Source: Telopea speciosissima (lineage: Eukaryota; Streptophyta; Magnoliopsida; Proteales; Proteaceae). Taken from it: a DNA stretch of 64,000 nt. Every line of letters starts with the position of its first letter. The stretch's first letter is position 1. Shown here one piece after another: positions 52,601-61,869 of the stretch. Both the position numbers and the translations under genes were made by a program. The stretch covers positions 11,557,001-11,621,000 of the forward strand of contig NC_057924.1 in assembly GCF_018873765.1 (NCBI RefSeq), written 5' to 3'. The notes under the pieces are model-generated. The model was given only the letters and a program-made list of their open reading frames with translations. It was not told where the DNA came from and searched no databases.

Positions 52601-55600
52601 ATGACAACCTGTGCCCTGCGGCACACTGCAAAGTCCAACTTAATGGGACATCTGTATTTTCCAGAGCCACATTAAAAAGTTCTCTCTCTGAACAACTTGG
52701 TCAGGAATGCTCTCCTGAAAATTCTAGCTCTGAACTTGTTGGGAAACTTGAGCAATTTTCAGAGGGTCTGTCCTCTGATTCTTCCAAAATTAAAGCTGCT
52801 CTAGAGGTCCTACAATCACTGTCAAAACCACAGAATTGTACCTCAAAAGATAACCTGTTGAAATCAAGTGAGGTTGCCAGCTATCCAGAAAATGGACACA
52901 TTTCTCATTCAGGCAGATCATTTGAGGATTTGTCTGACACTGGGGAAAAAGGTAGAAATGATTCAAATATGAAAGTAGCAGAAAAAGCAATTGTCTTCTC
53001 TCAGTGGACGAGAATGCTGGATTTGCTTGAAGCTCGTCTTAAAAGTTCTTCCATACAGTACAGGAGGCTTGATGGGACAATGTCTATTGTTGCAAGAGAT
53101 AAAGCTGTGAAGGATTTTAACTCCCATCCAGAGGTTTGGTTTTAAATTCTACCTTGCCTTGGATTTCTTGCATTTGTCAGGTTTAGTTTAAGAGCGAACT
53201 ACTTCCCAAATGTGACTCTTCATTCTTTGTTCTAGGTGTCTGTTATGATTATGTCTTTGAAAGCTGCAAGTCTTGGACTGAACATGGTAGCAGCTTGTCA
53301 TGTTCTTCTTCTGGACCTATGGTGGAATCCTACAACAGAAGATCAAGCAATTGATAGAGCACATCGAATTGGACAGACTCGTCCTGTTACAGTTTTGCGG
53401 TTGACTGTGAAAGATACGGTTGAAGATCGCATATTAGCCCTTCAGGTATGTCATAATGCCTTATCATTTTGTTGAGTTTTCTTTTAAATCTCTTGTTTAA
53501 TTTAGAATTTCAAAACTCTCAAGTTTAGCTCCTTGGCCACTGAATCATCATTTTATTTTTCTGGTAGAACATTCTGAATCATCTTTTCTTTTCTTTGTCT
53601 GTGAGACAAACTATGATATTCTCAAAATTTCCCAGCTACATCAGACCATGCATTTCCGCTCATGCAAATGCTGTCAATAATGTTGTGTTATAATCATTTA
53701 AATCTTACAGGCAACTGCTACATGTATCATGGTGGGAAAAATTATTGCATCTTTTGCAATATTACTCGGTATTTAACTGAAAAAATAATGTCCAATAGAT
53801 GATTGCTTTATTTTGATTAATAGATTATTTCCCCTAGATTTGAAATATCATGGCTGCTTAGTTTGATAAATTGGGAAAATCCTAGTGTTCATTGACTGTT
53901 TGCTGATGTGGTTCTCTGGTGAGTTGAGATGTCATACTGTATACCAGATTGAGATTATTTGATCTAGCTTCTGTGGCAAGATGATAGAGGACTGAAGGGA
54001 TTGCCCTACAAGTTACAGAGCCTACTAAAAATCACCGAGTAATTCTGAACAAAAATGTGAGGAAGAAAGAGAACTAAGGGGTCTAGCCATCAAACTTTTG
54101 TTGGACCATTAGCATAACGCATAAACAGAACCAGTCCATTAGGGCTGTCTGTGGTTCAGACCCTTCACCCTTGCATCATATGATTATGATCTATATATAG
54201 TGGATTCGAAACTAGGCAGATCTGCTTTGTTTAAGATCTGACCCTATTAAGATACATCCGTTTATTTATTGGACAGGAGGCAGATCAAGGTGGAGTTACA
54301 TCTTATTAAGATCCAAATTGGATTAAGATGGATAACATAGCTGCAAAGTGCTCCCTGATGCTGATGATGTCTGATTGCTTTGTTGTTAAGGTTTTTTGGT
54401 CACTTAACAACAACAACAACAACAACATAGCCTTTATCTCAACTAAATGGGGTCGGCCACATAGATCCTTGCTCTCTAGTCAGCTCTATTCGAAGTGTCA
54501 GCAAGACAGAAATTAAGAGAATGGCTTGAGTGAATTGATCTTCACACTCAGCCCCTTCATTTATAACATTCACTTATAAGGCAGAATTACAATACTACCC
54601 CTGTATAACCAACTATGCTTATAACAGGGAGTAAATAAAAAAAAAACCCAAAATACCCTTATCGGGTTACATAACTCAACACTCCCCCTCAAGTTGGTGC
54701 ATAGATATCACACATGCCCAACTTGACTAGACTAGGATGAAATAACTTTTCACTTAACCCTTTAGTGAATACATCTGCAAGTTGATCATCAGGTTTCACA
54801 AAAGGTATACAATTCTGCCCACTTTCTAACTTCTCCTTGATGAAGTGTCTGTCGATCTCCACATGCTTGATATGATCATGTTGCACTGGATTGTGAGTAA
54901 TGCTGATCGCTACTTTGTTGTCACAGTACAACATCATTGGACGCTGAATAGAACCACCAATATCCTGGAGTAAGCTTTGAAGTCACAATAGCTCACATAT
55001 GCCCTGGGCCGTGGCACGAAATTCTGCTTCAGCGCTAGACTTAGCCACCACATTTTGCTTTTTACCCCCTACAAAGGTACAAAAGCCTAAAGTGGATTTC
55101 CTGTTAGGGTTACCACCCTAGTTAGCATCTGTATAAGCCTCAATGTGAAGATGATCATGTGGAGATAGGAGAGTCCCTTTCCCTGGAGCTGACTTCAAGT
55201 AGTGGAGAATATGAAGAACAACAACCATATGGGTGGAGTAGGGATCATGCATGAACTGACTGACCAAGCTAACTGCAAATGCAATGTTTGGTCTAGTGTG
55301 GGAGAGATATAATAGTTTTCCCACCAACCGTTAATAGTGCCCCTTATCAACAGGATCACCATCCTTCTCTTGTAGACGAGTAGTAGCCTCCAAAGGGATG
55401 TCACATGGGTGACATCCTAACAAACCAGTCTCTGAGAGTAAGTCCAGAACATATTTTCTTTGGGAGAGAAAGATGCCTTTGGGAAAATGGGCAACTTCAA
55501 TCCCAAGGAAGTACCTGAGCTGTCCTAGATCTTTTATTTCAAATTCTCGACCCAAGAAAGTCTTAAGGTGAGAAACTTCATCTGCATCATTGCCAGTCAC

Positions 55601-58600
55601 CACTATGTCATCGACATAGACGATAAGAAGAGTGACCTTATCTCCATTTTGCTTGATGAACAAGGTGTGATCAACATTGCTCTGTTTGTATCCTATAGAG
55701 GTCATTGCTTTGTGGAACTTGCCAAACCAAGCCCAAGGAGATTGTTTCAGCCCATATAATGCCCTCTTCAGTCTTCAAACCTTCCTATGAGTTTTGTCAC
55801 AAGAGAAACCTGGAGGAACCTCCATATAAACTTCCTCCTCTAGCTCTTCATGAAGGAATGCATTTTTCACATCCAATTGCTGCAAATCCCAGCCAAGATT
55901 GACAGCATATGATAGCAAAACCTGAACAATGTTCAATTTTGCCACTGGGGCAAATGTCTCCTGATAATCAATTCCATAGGTTCGAGTAAAGCCCTTGGCC
56001 ACCAGCTTGGCCTTATATCTATCCACTGTTCCATCCAGCTTCTGCTTGACAACAAACACCCATTTACAACCTATTGGTTTCTTGCCCGTAGGAAGAACCA
56101 TCAGCTTGCACGTCCCATTTTTGGATAAGGTTGTCATTTCTTCCATTATGGCTGCTTTCCACTTTGGATCTGCAATTGCCTCCTGCCATTTTTGAGGAAT
56201 AGAAACAGAGGAAAGAGAGGACACAAATGCACGATAGGAAGGAGACAAAGCATCATAGGAAACAAAATTGGAGATGGGATGTTGGGTGTAGGACCTAATG
56301 CCTTTGCGAGCAACAATAGGTAAATCAAGAGAGGGATCCGTATCAGGTAAAGTACCAGAGTCTGGATCTGGATCACGTTTTGATGGTTGGAGAAGTGGTA
56401 CAGCAGTGGTAATCTCAACTTGCTCTTTGTGTATCCGGGTATAGACTTTATCAACAGGAATCTGACTCACAAGTCTACGCTCCCCTTGAATTGGAATGGG
56501 GGCTGACATTGGAGGTTCTGGAGATGAAGGCTCTCCCTGAATAGGAGCCGGTAGAAGAGTAGACACATCTTCAAGCACTGGATCATGCTCCCCCTGAAGA
56601 GGTGGCTGAGAATAATATGCTAGGGACTCATCGAAGACAATATCCATGGTAACAAATGTATGCTGAGAGGGTGGGTGATAACACTTGTATCCTTTCTGGG
56701 TGGCGGAGTAGCCCAAAAAGATACACCGAACACTTTGAGGATCGAGCTTGCCATGAAGATGATGGTTCCGAACATAGCAAACACAACCAAATATTTTTTG
56801 GGGGGGACCACAAAAGAAGAACCCTGGAGAAGGTCAACAGGGGCACGACCATTAAGGACAGGGGTAGGCATACGGTTGATGCATAGTTGTCATGGCGTCG
56901 CCATGGTGTCCTGGCGCTGGAGAAGATGGCATATCGAGCTTCGACATGGCTTATGTATAAATATCGCCCGATATGGCGTCGCCATGGACGCCATACCACG
57001 ATATATGGGCATATCGGTCGATATTTATGTAAAAAACTTAGGTTTTAATATTATTTTTTTTAAAACCATTTAAAAGCTTAAATGCTTTTTCCTTGATTTG
57101 TATTGGTTACATTAACATACAAAATTAAAACCATTAAACATTAAACAGTACACTTTACTACTATACCCTAAATCCCTAATTGGAATTGGAATTTGGGAGA
57201 TTTTAGAAATCATAAAATGATTTGTCGAGACAGAGGAGAGACTTCGTGAGACAGAGACACGGAGACTGAGACTGAGACTGACGGAGTCAAGAAGACGAAG
57301 AAGTGAGAAGAAGAAGAAGAAGAATTGAAGCTGCAACTCTTGGCAAGTTCGAACCCCTCAGGCAACCTCCAGGTAAGTAATTTTTTATTTATTATTTATT
57401 TGGTTCTTCTTCTTCTTCTCCAATCTCCTCCGCCCTCCGGCGACTCTTCTTCTTCTTCGTCTTCAGTTCTTCTGTTCTTCTTCTCACTTCTTCAGTTCCG
57501 GCAACTCTCTCCGTCAGTTCTTCTTCTTCTTCTCACTTCTTCGTCTTCTTAACTTCTTCTTCTTCAGTTCTTCTTCTTGCCTTGCAGTTGCAGGCTTGCT
57601 TACAGTCGCTTTTTTTTTTTTTTTTTTTTTTTATTTTTTCTTCTTCTTGCCTTGCAATTGCAGGCTTGCACACAATCATAGACCTCTCGGTTTTTTGTTT
57701 CTTCTTCTTGCCTTGCAGTTGCAGGCTTGCACATAGACAGAGAAGGTGTTTTTTTCCCCTTCTTCTTGCCCTGCACATAGCCACACATATACAATTACAC
57801 ACACCGAGACAGGGAAAGAATCGAGAGACAGAAGGTGGGGGCAGGGATTTATTACAGATTTACAGCAAGTAGTTCTCTCTGTTTTTTTTTTTTCTTTCAT
57901 TCTTCTTGCCTTGTAGTTGCAGGCTTGCATAGTCACTAATCTATGTTTTCATACTTTCATATACACTAATGGATATTACACTTTCATGAATTAAACCATA
58001 GTATATTAGTAGTACACTTTCATGTTGATTTTGATGTTATAGGATATATATTATATCATACTAAATGACATTAAAAATAGAGAAAATAAAAAATAAAACA
58101 TGGTCGACATGCTCGCCATGGCAACGCCATGGCGGGCGACATGTCGATATATCGACGTGACACCCCTCCATCGACTTGGATCGCCGTGACGCCGTGACAA
58201 CTATGGGTTGATGAGGTAGGCAGCAGTGAGGATAGCATCACTCTAATATGGAGAAGGACCCTGCCGTGCAAACATAATCGCCCGAGCCACTTCCAGAAGG
58301 TGCCGGTTTTTTCTTTAAGCCACGCCATTCTGGGCCGGGGTGTCTACACAATTGGTCTGATGAAGGATGCCATTTTCAACCAAGTAATTTTGGAACTGGC
58401 CTTCCATGTTCTCCCTACCATTATCACTCCACAGAATTTTTAAGGTGGCATTGAATTTTAAGTAAATGAAATAACAAATATAATAACATTTACTTAAATA
58501 GGGGAGGTGTTTGCCTAGGCGATGCCTTGACAACTATGCTCTGTACATCCTTTTTATATTTTAATAGAAACTTCTTCTGATCATTAGCCCAAAAAACAAC

Positions 58601-61600
58601 TTATTTAACTGGCAGGGCACATAGATCAATTGATCATTGAGAATATCATCAGTTGATGATTGACTGCTGCCCCCCTTGTCCTGAAGGATTTCCAGCAAGG
58701 GGTTTGCTTGCTATCTGTTCTCCCAGTGTATATAAAAAAGATTGATGAACCCATTCTTGTTCGATTATAGATTTTATAGACTGCTTAATCTTCCAGCCCC
58801 TTAAAGTTAAAGATAATCTGGTCTCTTTTGACATTTCAATCCTCATGGTAGGAAATGGTAAAAATTATTCCAGTTCTGCCTAAAAATATTTTCAGGTGAT
58901 AATGGGGATCTCATTTTTCACTTGTTTTCTCTTGCTTGCTCTGCAAAATAAAACTTTGAAATTATTGTAGCCACTATTTCCCCAACTACAATTTATTTAA
59001 CTCCTAATATGACGCAAAATAGAAACTCACAATCATAACTATAAAAGGGGGGTGGGGTGGGGTTCTCTACACCAGCACCCCAAGTTATGCCATATGGCAC
59101 ATTGGATAAGGCTAGAATTTTATGGACAGGTAGCCCCAAAATCTCCTGCTCACATGTCAATTTTCGATACAAAGGAGTTTGCCAAGTGGCAAAATAAAGC
59201 ATTAAGAAATTGAAGACTTCCCTTGAAAAATTGAAAGTGTGGAAAGAGGGTGCATGGACATAGATGGGAAGGAATATGTTTGAATCTGATTTGAAATTTG
59301 ATGGCATTGCCAATTCACACCATTACCTAGATATTGATATGGTTGAAATTGCCACCTCACCTTCCAAGTGGCAAGGTGCTGGTGTAGAGATACTGATGTA
59401 GTCCTAGGTAGGACAAGTCCCACTAGGAACCAGGGGAATAGGGTAAGTAATAGGATTGGCCGAATGGGACAGATTTGGCTAATTAGGTCAAAATTTAGGG
59501 TTACGGTTAGGGTTTCGAGCTAGGGTTTTATTTGGTAAAGATGTGCAGGTTTTTAAGAGTCTAGTGGTGTAGGTTTGGATGGATTTGGATAAGGTTGGAA
59601 ATCTAGGGTTTCGGGTTAGAGGCCTTATAAAAATGGAGTGTTTTCAGGATCTAGGGTTTAGGGGTGGATTTTGGGAAAGGGGTTTATAGGGTATTAATGG
59701 GCAGGTCTAGGGGGTTATTTTGGTATAAAGAAGTTAGGGTTTGGATGATTTATGAAATTCTGCAATTGGGCAGAATCGGGTTGCAGGTTTTAGGGTTTAA
59801 TGGAGTGAAGGATTGGAGGGGTTAGAGTGCATACTAAAGGCTAGGGTTAAGGTCGAGTGTGGGGAGTAATGTTGGGAATGTGGGCTGGAAGTAGGGTTCG
59901 AAATTGATGGCTAAATCTGGAGTTATAAGGGAGTCCTAGTTGAGGAAGGAGTTGCAGGTTTAATGGAGAATTAGGGTTTGATGGAAGGAGCGGGGTGTGG
60001 ATTAGGTTAGAGGAAGAAGGGAATAACTAAATTAACAAACAACTCACCAGATCTGCAAATCTGCAGTAGCAGCAAGTTGAGGAAGCTTGATTGAAGAAGA
60101 AGGACCTCCCGATCTATAAGATGCAAGGAGTCGATTGGAGATCCACCAATCCCTTCACCTTGATATTACTCACAAGGCAACCTTGATATTACTCACAAAG
60201 CACACTCACGATGGAGCAAAGGAAGCAACAAAGGCAGCAAGCATAAAGCTGAGTTTTATTAATCAAAATTCGTATATAATGCTGGCTTCCCTTACAAACT
60301 TATATAGAAGACTCAAAAATAGACTTAGACACTAAAAAGGAATGGCCTAACCCTATTCCTAACCTATTAGGCAACTTAAATTAATTAGGAAACTAAAATA
60401 CTAAAAGAAATAGACTCAAAACATGGTTGGACTTATAGAGTCCTAATCCAGCCCAACTTACATCACGTGACCACTTAAGTTATCACATGACCACTTAACC
60501 AAGTCACATGATTACTTAAATTGAACCAATTGGATGCAACCAATTTGAACCGGTTCAATTAAAAAACATAAAAATAAACTAAGTATTGGGCTAATCCCGT
60601 ATGCAACCTATATACCCCTAGTTTATGCTCATTAAAGTGGCCTAATACATAGAAAACCCTTGGGAACAAAGGCCCAACATGTATGTAACCCAACCCTAGA
60701 CTTATTCCCAATGAAACAAGTCCTATTGGGTGATGAATCTGCGTCAGATACCTTCTATGCATGTTGGTATAGTGAAACATTTCAATAATAAGAATCATAT
60801 TTACTATAAATATTAGTTCATGTAGTAAGTAGTAACTATAAATAGTTACTTTCACAGGAAGAATTCGCATTGAACTGGATTATAGTGAGGTTAAGTTTAT
60901 TCATTAATATACCTTCTAAGTTTTAAAATATAATGAATATCAATTGTTGAGGTGATGTTTTCTTGGAGAAGTGAAAATTTTAACAATTTCATGAAGATAG
61001 AATTCACATTGAAGTAATGGACATGTAGATTTCCGAATGCGTGGTATACATCATGTGTGGCATGGTGGCTTACATAAATGGGGTGAGCATCTGGCTTTAC
61101 ACATAACGATTAGAGAATTACAAGATCTAAAGTGCTCAACCCTCTCTGACAATCAAACTGGACACCTTGAACGTATGTAGTACAGCCTTAATCTCAATCT
61201 CAAGGTACACCTGTAACCCTCACTCTCAAAGCTCTAATGAAACCCACTCTACTCAGTGTGCGTGTTTTCTTTTGGGTCAAAATTAGTTTCTGATGAGGTT
61301 GGGTTGCTCAACCCTCTCTGATAATCAAACTAGATCTAAAAGTGCTCAAAGGACTCGGAGAACATTAAACATCGATGTCTTTTGGGATTTGCAGCACAAA
61401 GAGCCACCAACTCAAAAATGAGCACTAGTCAATGTAGAAGGCAGTATTCAAGCTCTATCTGTTAATGAACTTTGATCTATGTGAATTTGTGTATTTGGGT
61501 TGTTTTATTTTCATTCAAAGGTTCTCAACTGGAAATGACATGCATAATATGAGCTATGTATATGTGTATTTGTGTATCAGTGTCTATTCTTCGTATTATG

Positions 61601-61869
61601 CATTTCTCATGTCCTGGTTAATGGAGTTGTGTAGATCATAATGTTTGCGCAATGTTCATCAGATGGCGATCTTTTCCTACTTCTGTCTCTAACATCTCAA
61701 ATAAGCCCCTTCCTGTTTCTTCTTACCTGCATGCACTCATATAAGAAATACTGGTGTCTTACAGCAAAAGAAGAGAGAGATGGTAGCATCTGCGTTTGGG
61801 GAGGATGAGACTGGAAGTCGCCAGACTCGCCTTACAGTGGAGGACTTGAAATACCTGTTTATGGTGTGA
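36949..61869 (+). CDS. CHR28: SNF2-type helicase with RING finger, CHR27/CHR28 (FRG) family
   Basis: This is a nuclear Swi2/Snf2 ATPase of the Rad5/Uls1-like class with a RING inside the helicase. Arabidopsis CHR27/CHR28 (FRG1/FRG2) act with SUVR2 in transcriptional silencing (family knowledge). Exons: 36949-37098, 42358-42451, 42658-43140, 43280-44451, 46024-46095, 47006-47083, 47228-48134, 50247-50377, 50577-50798, 52522-53133, 53236-53445 and 61765-61869. All are GT-AG with matching phases, totalling 4,236 nt (1,411 residues). Residues 1-630 are a Ser-rich, acidic N-terminus. Walker A GLGKT (684-688) follows LADDQ; the DEAQ box is at 896-899; LSGTP is at 923; MLRRTKG ends lobe 1. The RING (C1099-C1139) starts CGVC and continues [10 protein letters not shown]. 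Motif [10 protein letters not shown] is at 1347-1354. The C-terminus [12 protein letters not shown] is typical of the family. CHR27 and CHR28 cannot be told apart here. Intron 11 (8.3 kb) and intron 1 (5.3 kb) are transposon-filled. Confidence 0.9.
37700..39650 (+). pseudogene. RTE-type LINE reverse transcriptase, broken
   Basis: Coding text: [20 protein letters not shown], then [25 protein letters not shown] and the RT core FFADDIV (38281-38301). After a 1,073-bp insertion (38371-39443) it resumes with the downstream part ([10 protein letters not shown] near 39600). Frame changes and stops occur near 37858, 37920 and 38308. It is truncated at both ends and lies in CHR28 intron 1, sense orientation. 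The family is the common plant RTE LINE. Confidence 0.88.
38371..39443. mobile_element. CATAG-ended hAT-like element, 1,073 bp
   Basis: Ends are catagttgtcaagg and ctggcgactatg with a perfect 8-bp duplication ggagtata (38363-38370 and 39444-39451). It is inserted into the LINE. The sub-terminal parts are rich in ggcgcc and gcctagg words, and the interior shares about 400 bp with the 911-bp element at 33154. No transposase was found. Confidence 0.9.
39708..39828 (-). mobile_element. Au-like SINE, 5'-truncated
   Basis: On the minus strand it has ggttcgagtct (B box) followed by aaggctgcgtacattatgac and ending in a T run. This text resembles the widespread angiosperm Au SINE. A perfect 15-bp duplication ctcttggttgggtga flanks it (39693-39707 and 39829-39843). 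The A box is missing. Confidence 0.75.
40052..40860 (+). repeat. LTR-like sequence, sense copy of an inverted pair
   Basis: It starts tgatgtag and matches the reverse complement of the 31130-31366 and 34290-34526 LTR ends. It contains a TATA-like ctataaatagg near 40615. No primer site or partner in the same direction was found. The right edge is approximate. Confidence 0.65.
41160..41650 (-). repeat. LTR-like sequence, inverted copy
   Basis: 41190-41340 is the reverse complement of about 40605-40756 (cctatttatagcttggcct, tctcagctgttgaaca). It ends gatctaaatca, like the gatctacatca LTR end, and 41540-41650 also matches 32365-32480 in direct orientation. Confidence 0.7.
41651..42357 (+). other. 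End of CHR28 intron 1
   Basis: Ordinary AT-rich intron ending in the acceptor ttcacag before exon 2. No element was recognised. Confidence 0.5.
44888..45029. mobile_element. CATAG-ended MITE, 142 bp, in CHR28 intron 4
   Basis: Ends are catagtttttaaggcg and gccgtgacaactatg. Flanks cttaagat and ttcaagat match at six of eight positions. It is a short, older member of the CATAG family. Confidence 0.75.
46266..46711. mobile_element. MITE with TAGGGCTGTCA-type ends in CHR28 intron 5
   Basis: The left end is aaggctgtca and the right end reverse-complemented is tagggctgtca. Flanks ggcagttgt and ggcaattgt match at eight of nine positions. The size (446 bp) and 8-9 bp duplication fit a non-autonomous hAT or Mutator-like element. 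Confidence 0.7.
48840..49640 (-). pseudogene. RTE-type LINE fragment, 3' part, minus strand
   Basis: The minus strand encodes [13 protein letters not shown], then after an internal deletion [11 protein letters not shown], where the RT core FADD has become FTDG. It continues through [25 protein letters not shown] and [16 protein letters not shown]. Several stops are present. It lies in CHR28 intron 7 in antisense orientation. Confidence 0.85.
50799..52521 (+). other. CHR28 intron 9
   Basis: This intron separates the first Cys pair of the RING from the rest. It contains T-rich tracts (e.g. 51961-51974) and no clear mobile element. Confidence 0.6.
53446..54400 (+). other. Start of CHR28 intron 11
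   Basis: The donor is gtatgt. AT-rich, with nothing recognised before the LINE tail at 54402. Confidence 0.6.
54402..54510 (-). mobile_element. RTE LINE 3' tail
   Basis: A caa microsatellite (54404-54425) followed by catagcctttatctcaact and ggggtcggccacat is, on the minus strand, the typical end of plant RTE LINEs with a (TTG)n tail. No coding part is attached. Confidence 0.65.
54515..54681 (-). repeat. 3' LTR remnant of the minus-strand copia element
   Basis: On the minus strand it begins tgttgagttatg after a purine tract (gagggggag at 54690-54682). The far end, next to the LINE tail, is uncertain. No second LTR is present. Confidence 0.7.
56882..58205. mobile_element. CATAG-ended hAT-like element, 1,324 bp
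   Basis: Ends are catagttgtcatggcg and cgtgacaactatg with a perfect 8-bp duplication ggttgatg (56874-56881 and 58206-58213). It interrupts copia integrase. Its ends and last ~150 bp match the 491-bp element at 13052. Inside are five copies of a ttcttcttgccttgcagttg motif (57574-57930), and a UTR-like stretch with donor-like aggtaagt near 57371. Confidence 0.9.
57570..57930. repeat. Minisatellite-like motif array
   Basis: About five copies of a motif ttcttcttgccttgcagttg plus caggcttgc, mostly about 60 bp apart, are separated by variable sequence including a long T tract. Confidence 0.7.
58450..58542. mobile_element. Truncated end of a CATAG-type element
   Basis: It ends gatgccttgacaactatg and carries aagtaaatgaaataacaaat like the sub-terminal part of the 1,073-bp element. 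The left end is missing. It abuts the truncated copia integrase. Confidence 0.6.
58543..59063 (+). other. CHR28 intron 11 segment, unassigned
   Basis: No gene or element was recognised. It ends in a G-rich tract (ggggggtggggtgggg) near 59046. Confidence 0.5.
59064..59390. mobile_element. Inverted-repeat element, 327 bp
   Basis: A perfect 16-bp inverted repeat tctctacaccagcacc / ggtgctggtgtagaga bounds the segment. No target duplication is clear. Solo LTR C inserted within a few bases of its right end. The class is unknown. Confidence 0.6.
59394..60746 (-). mobile_element. Solo LTR, copy C, in CHR28 intron 11
   Basis: The 1,353-bp unit lies on the minus strand. Its ends read tgatgtag at 59394 and gcgtca at 60746, with perfect 5-bp duplications gatac (59389-59393 and 60747-60751). 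On the minus strand it has a TATA-like tatataa near 60300 and a donor-like gtgagt (60047-60042). A short internal tandem repeat (ccttgatattactcacaa, twice near 60160-60200) is unique to this copy. Confidence 0.85.
60752..61764 (+). other. End of CHR28 intron 11
   Basis: Contains a repeated phrase (tgctcaaccctctctga near 61133 and 61304) and ends in the acceptor cttacag. Nothing else was recognised. Confidence 0.5.

Larger units (their letters stand above)
54689..58440 (-). pseudogene. Ty1-copia pol, 5'-truncated and interrupted
   Basis: On the minus strand: integrase text [13 protein letters not shown] and TPAQNGVA near 58320, then an insertion (56882-58205), then [20 protein letters not shown] text near 56860. 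The RT has [33 protein letters not shown] and the core [10 protein letters not shown] near 55615. RNaseH has [10 protein letters not shown] and HVEIDRHFI, ending IYAPT at 54689. Gag and protease are missing. Stops and frame changes occur between blocks. It sits in CHR28 intron 11. Confidence 0.88.

Noticed and set aside
57533..57936. Overlapping Lys-rich frames on both strands
   Set aside because: They arise from the T-tract and minisatellite inside the 1,324-bp element and have no domain.
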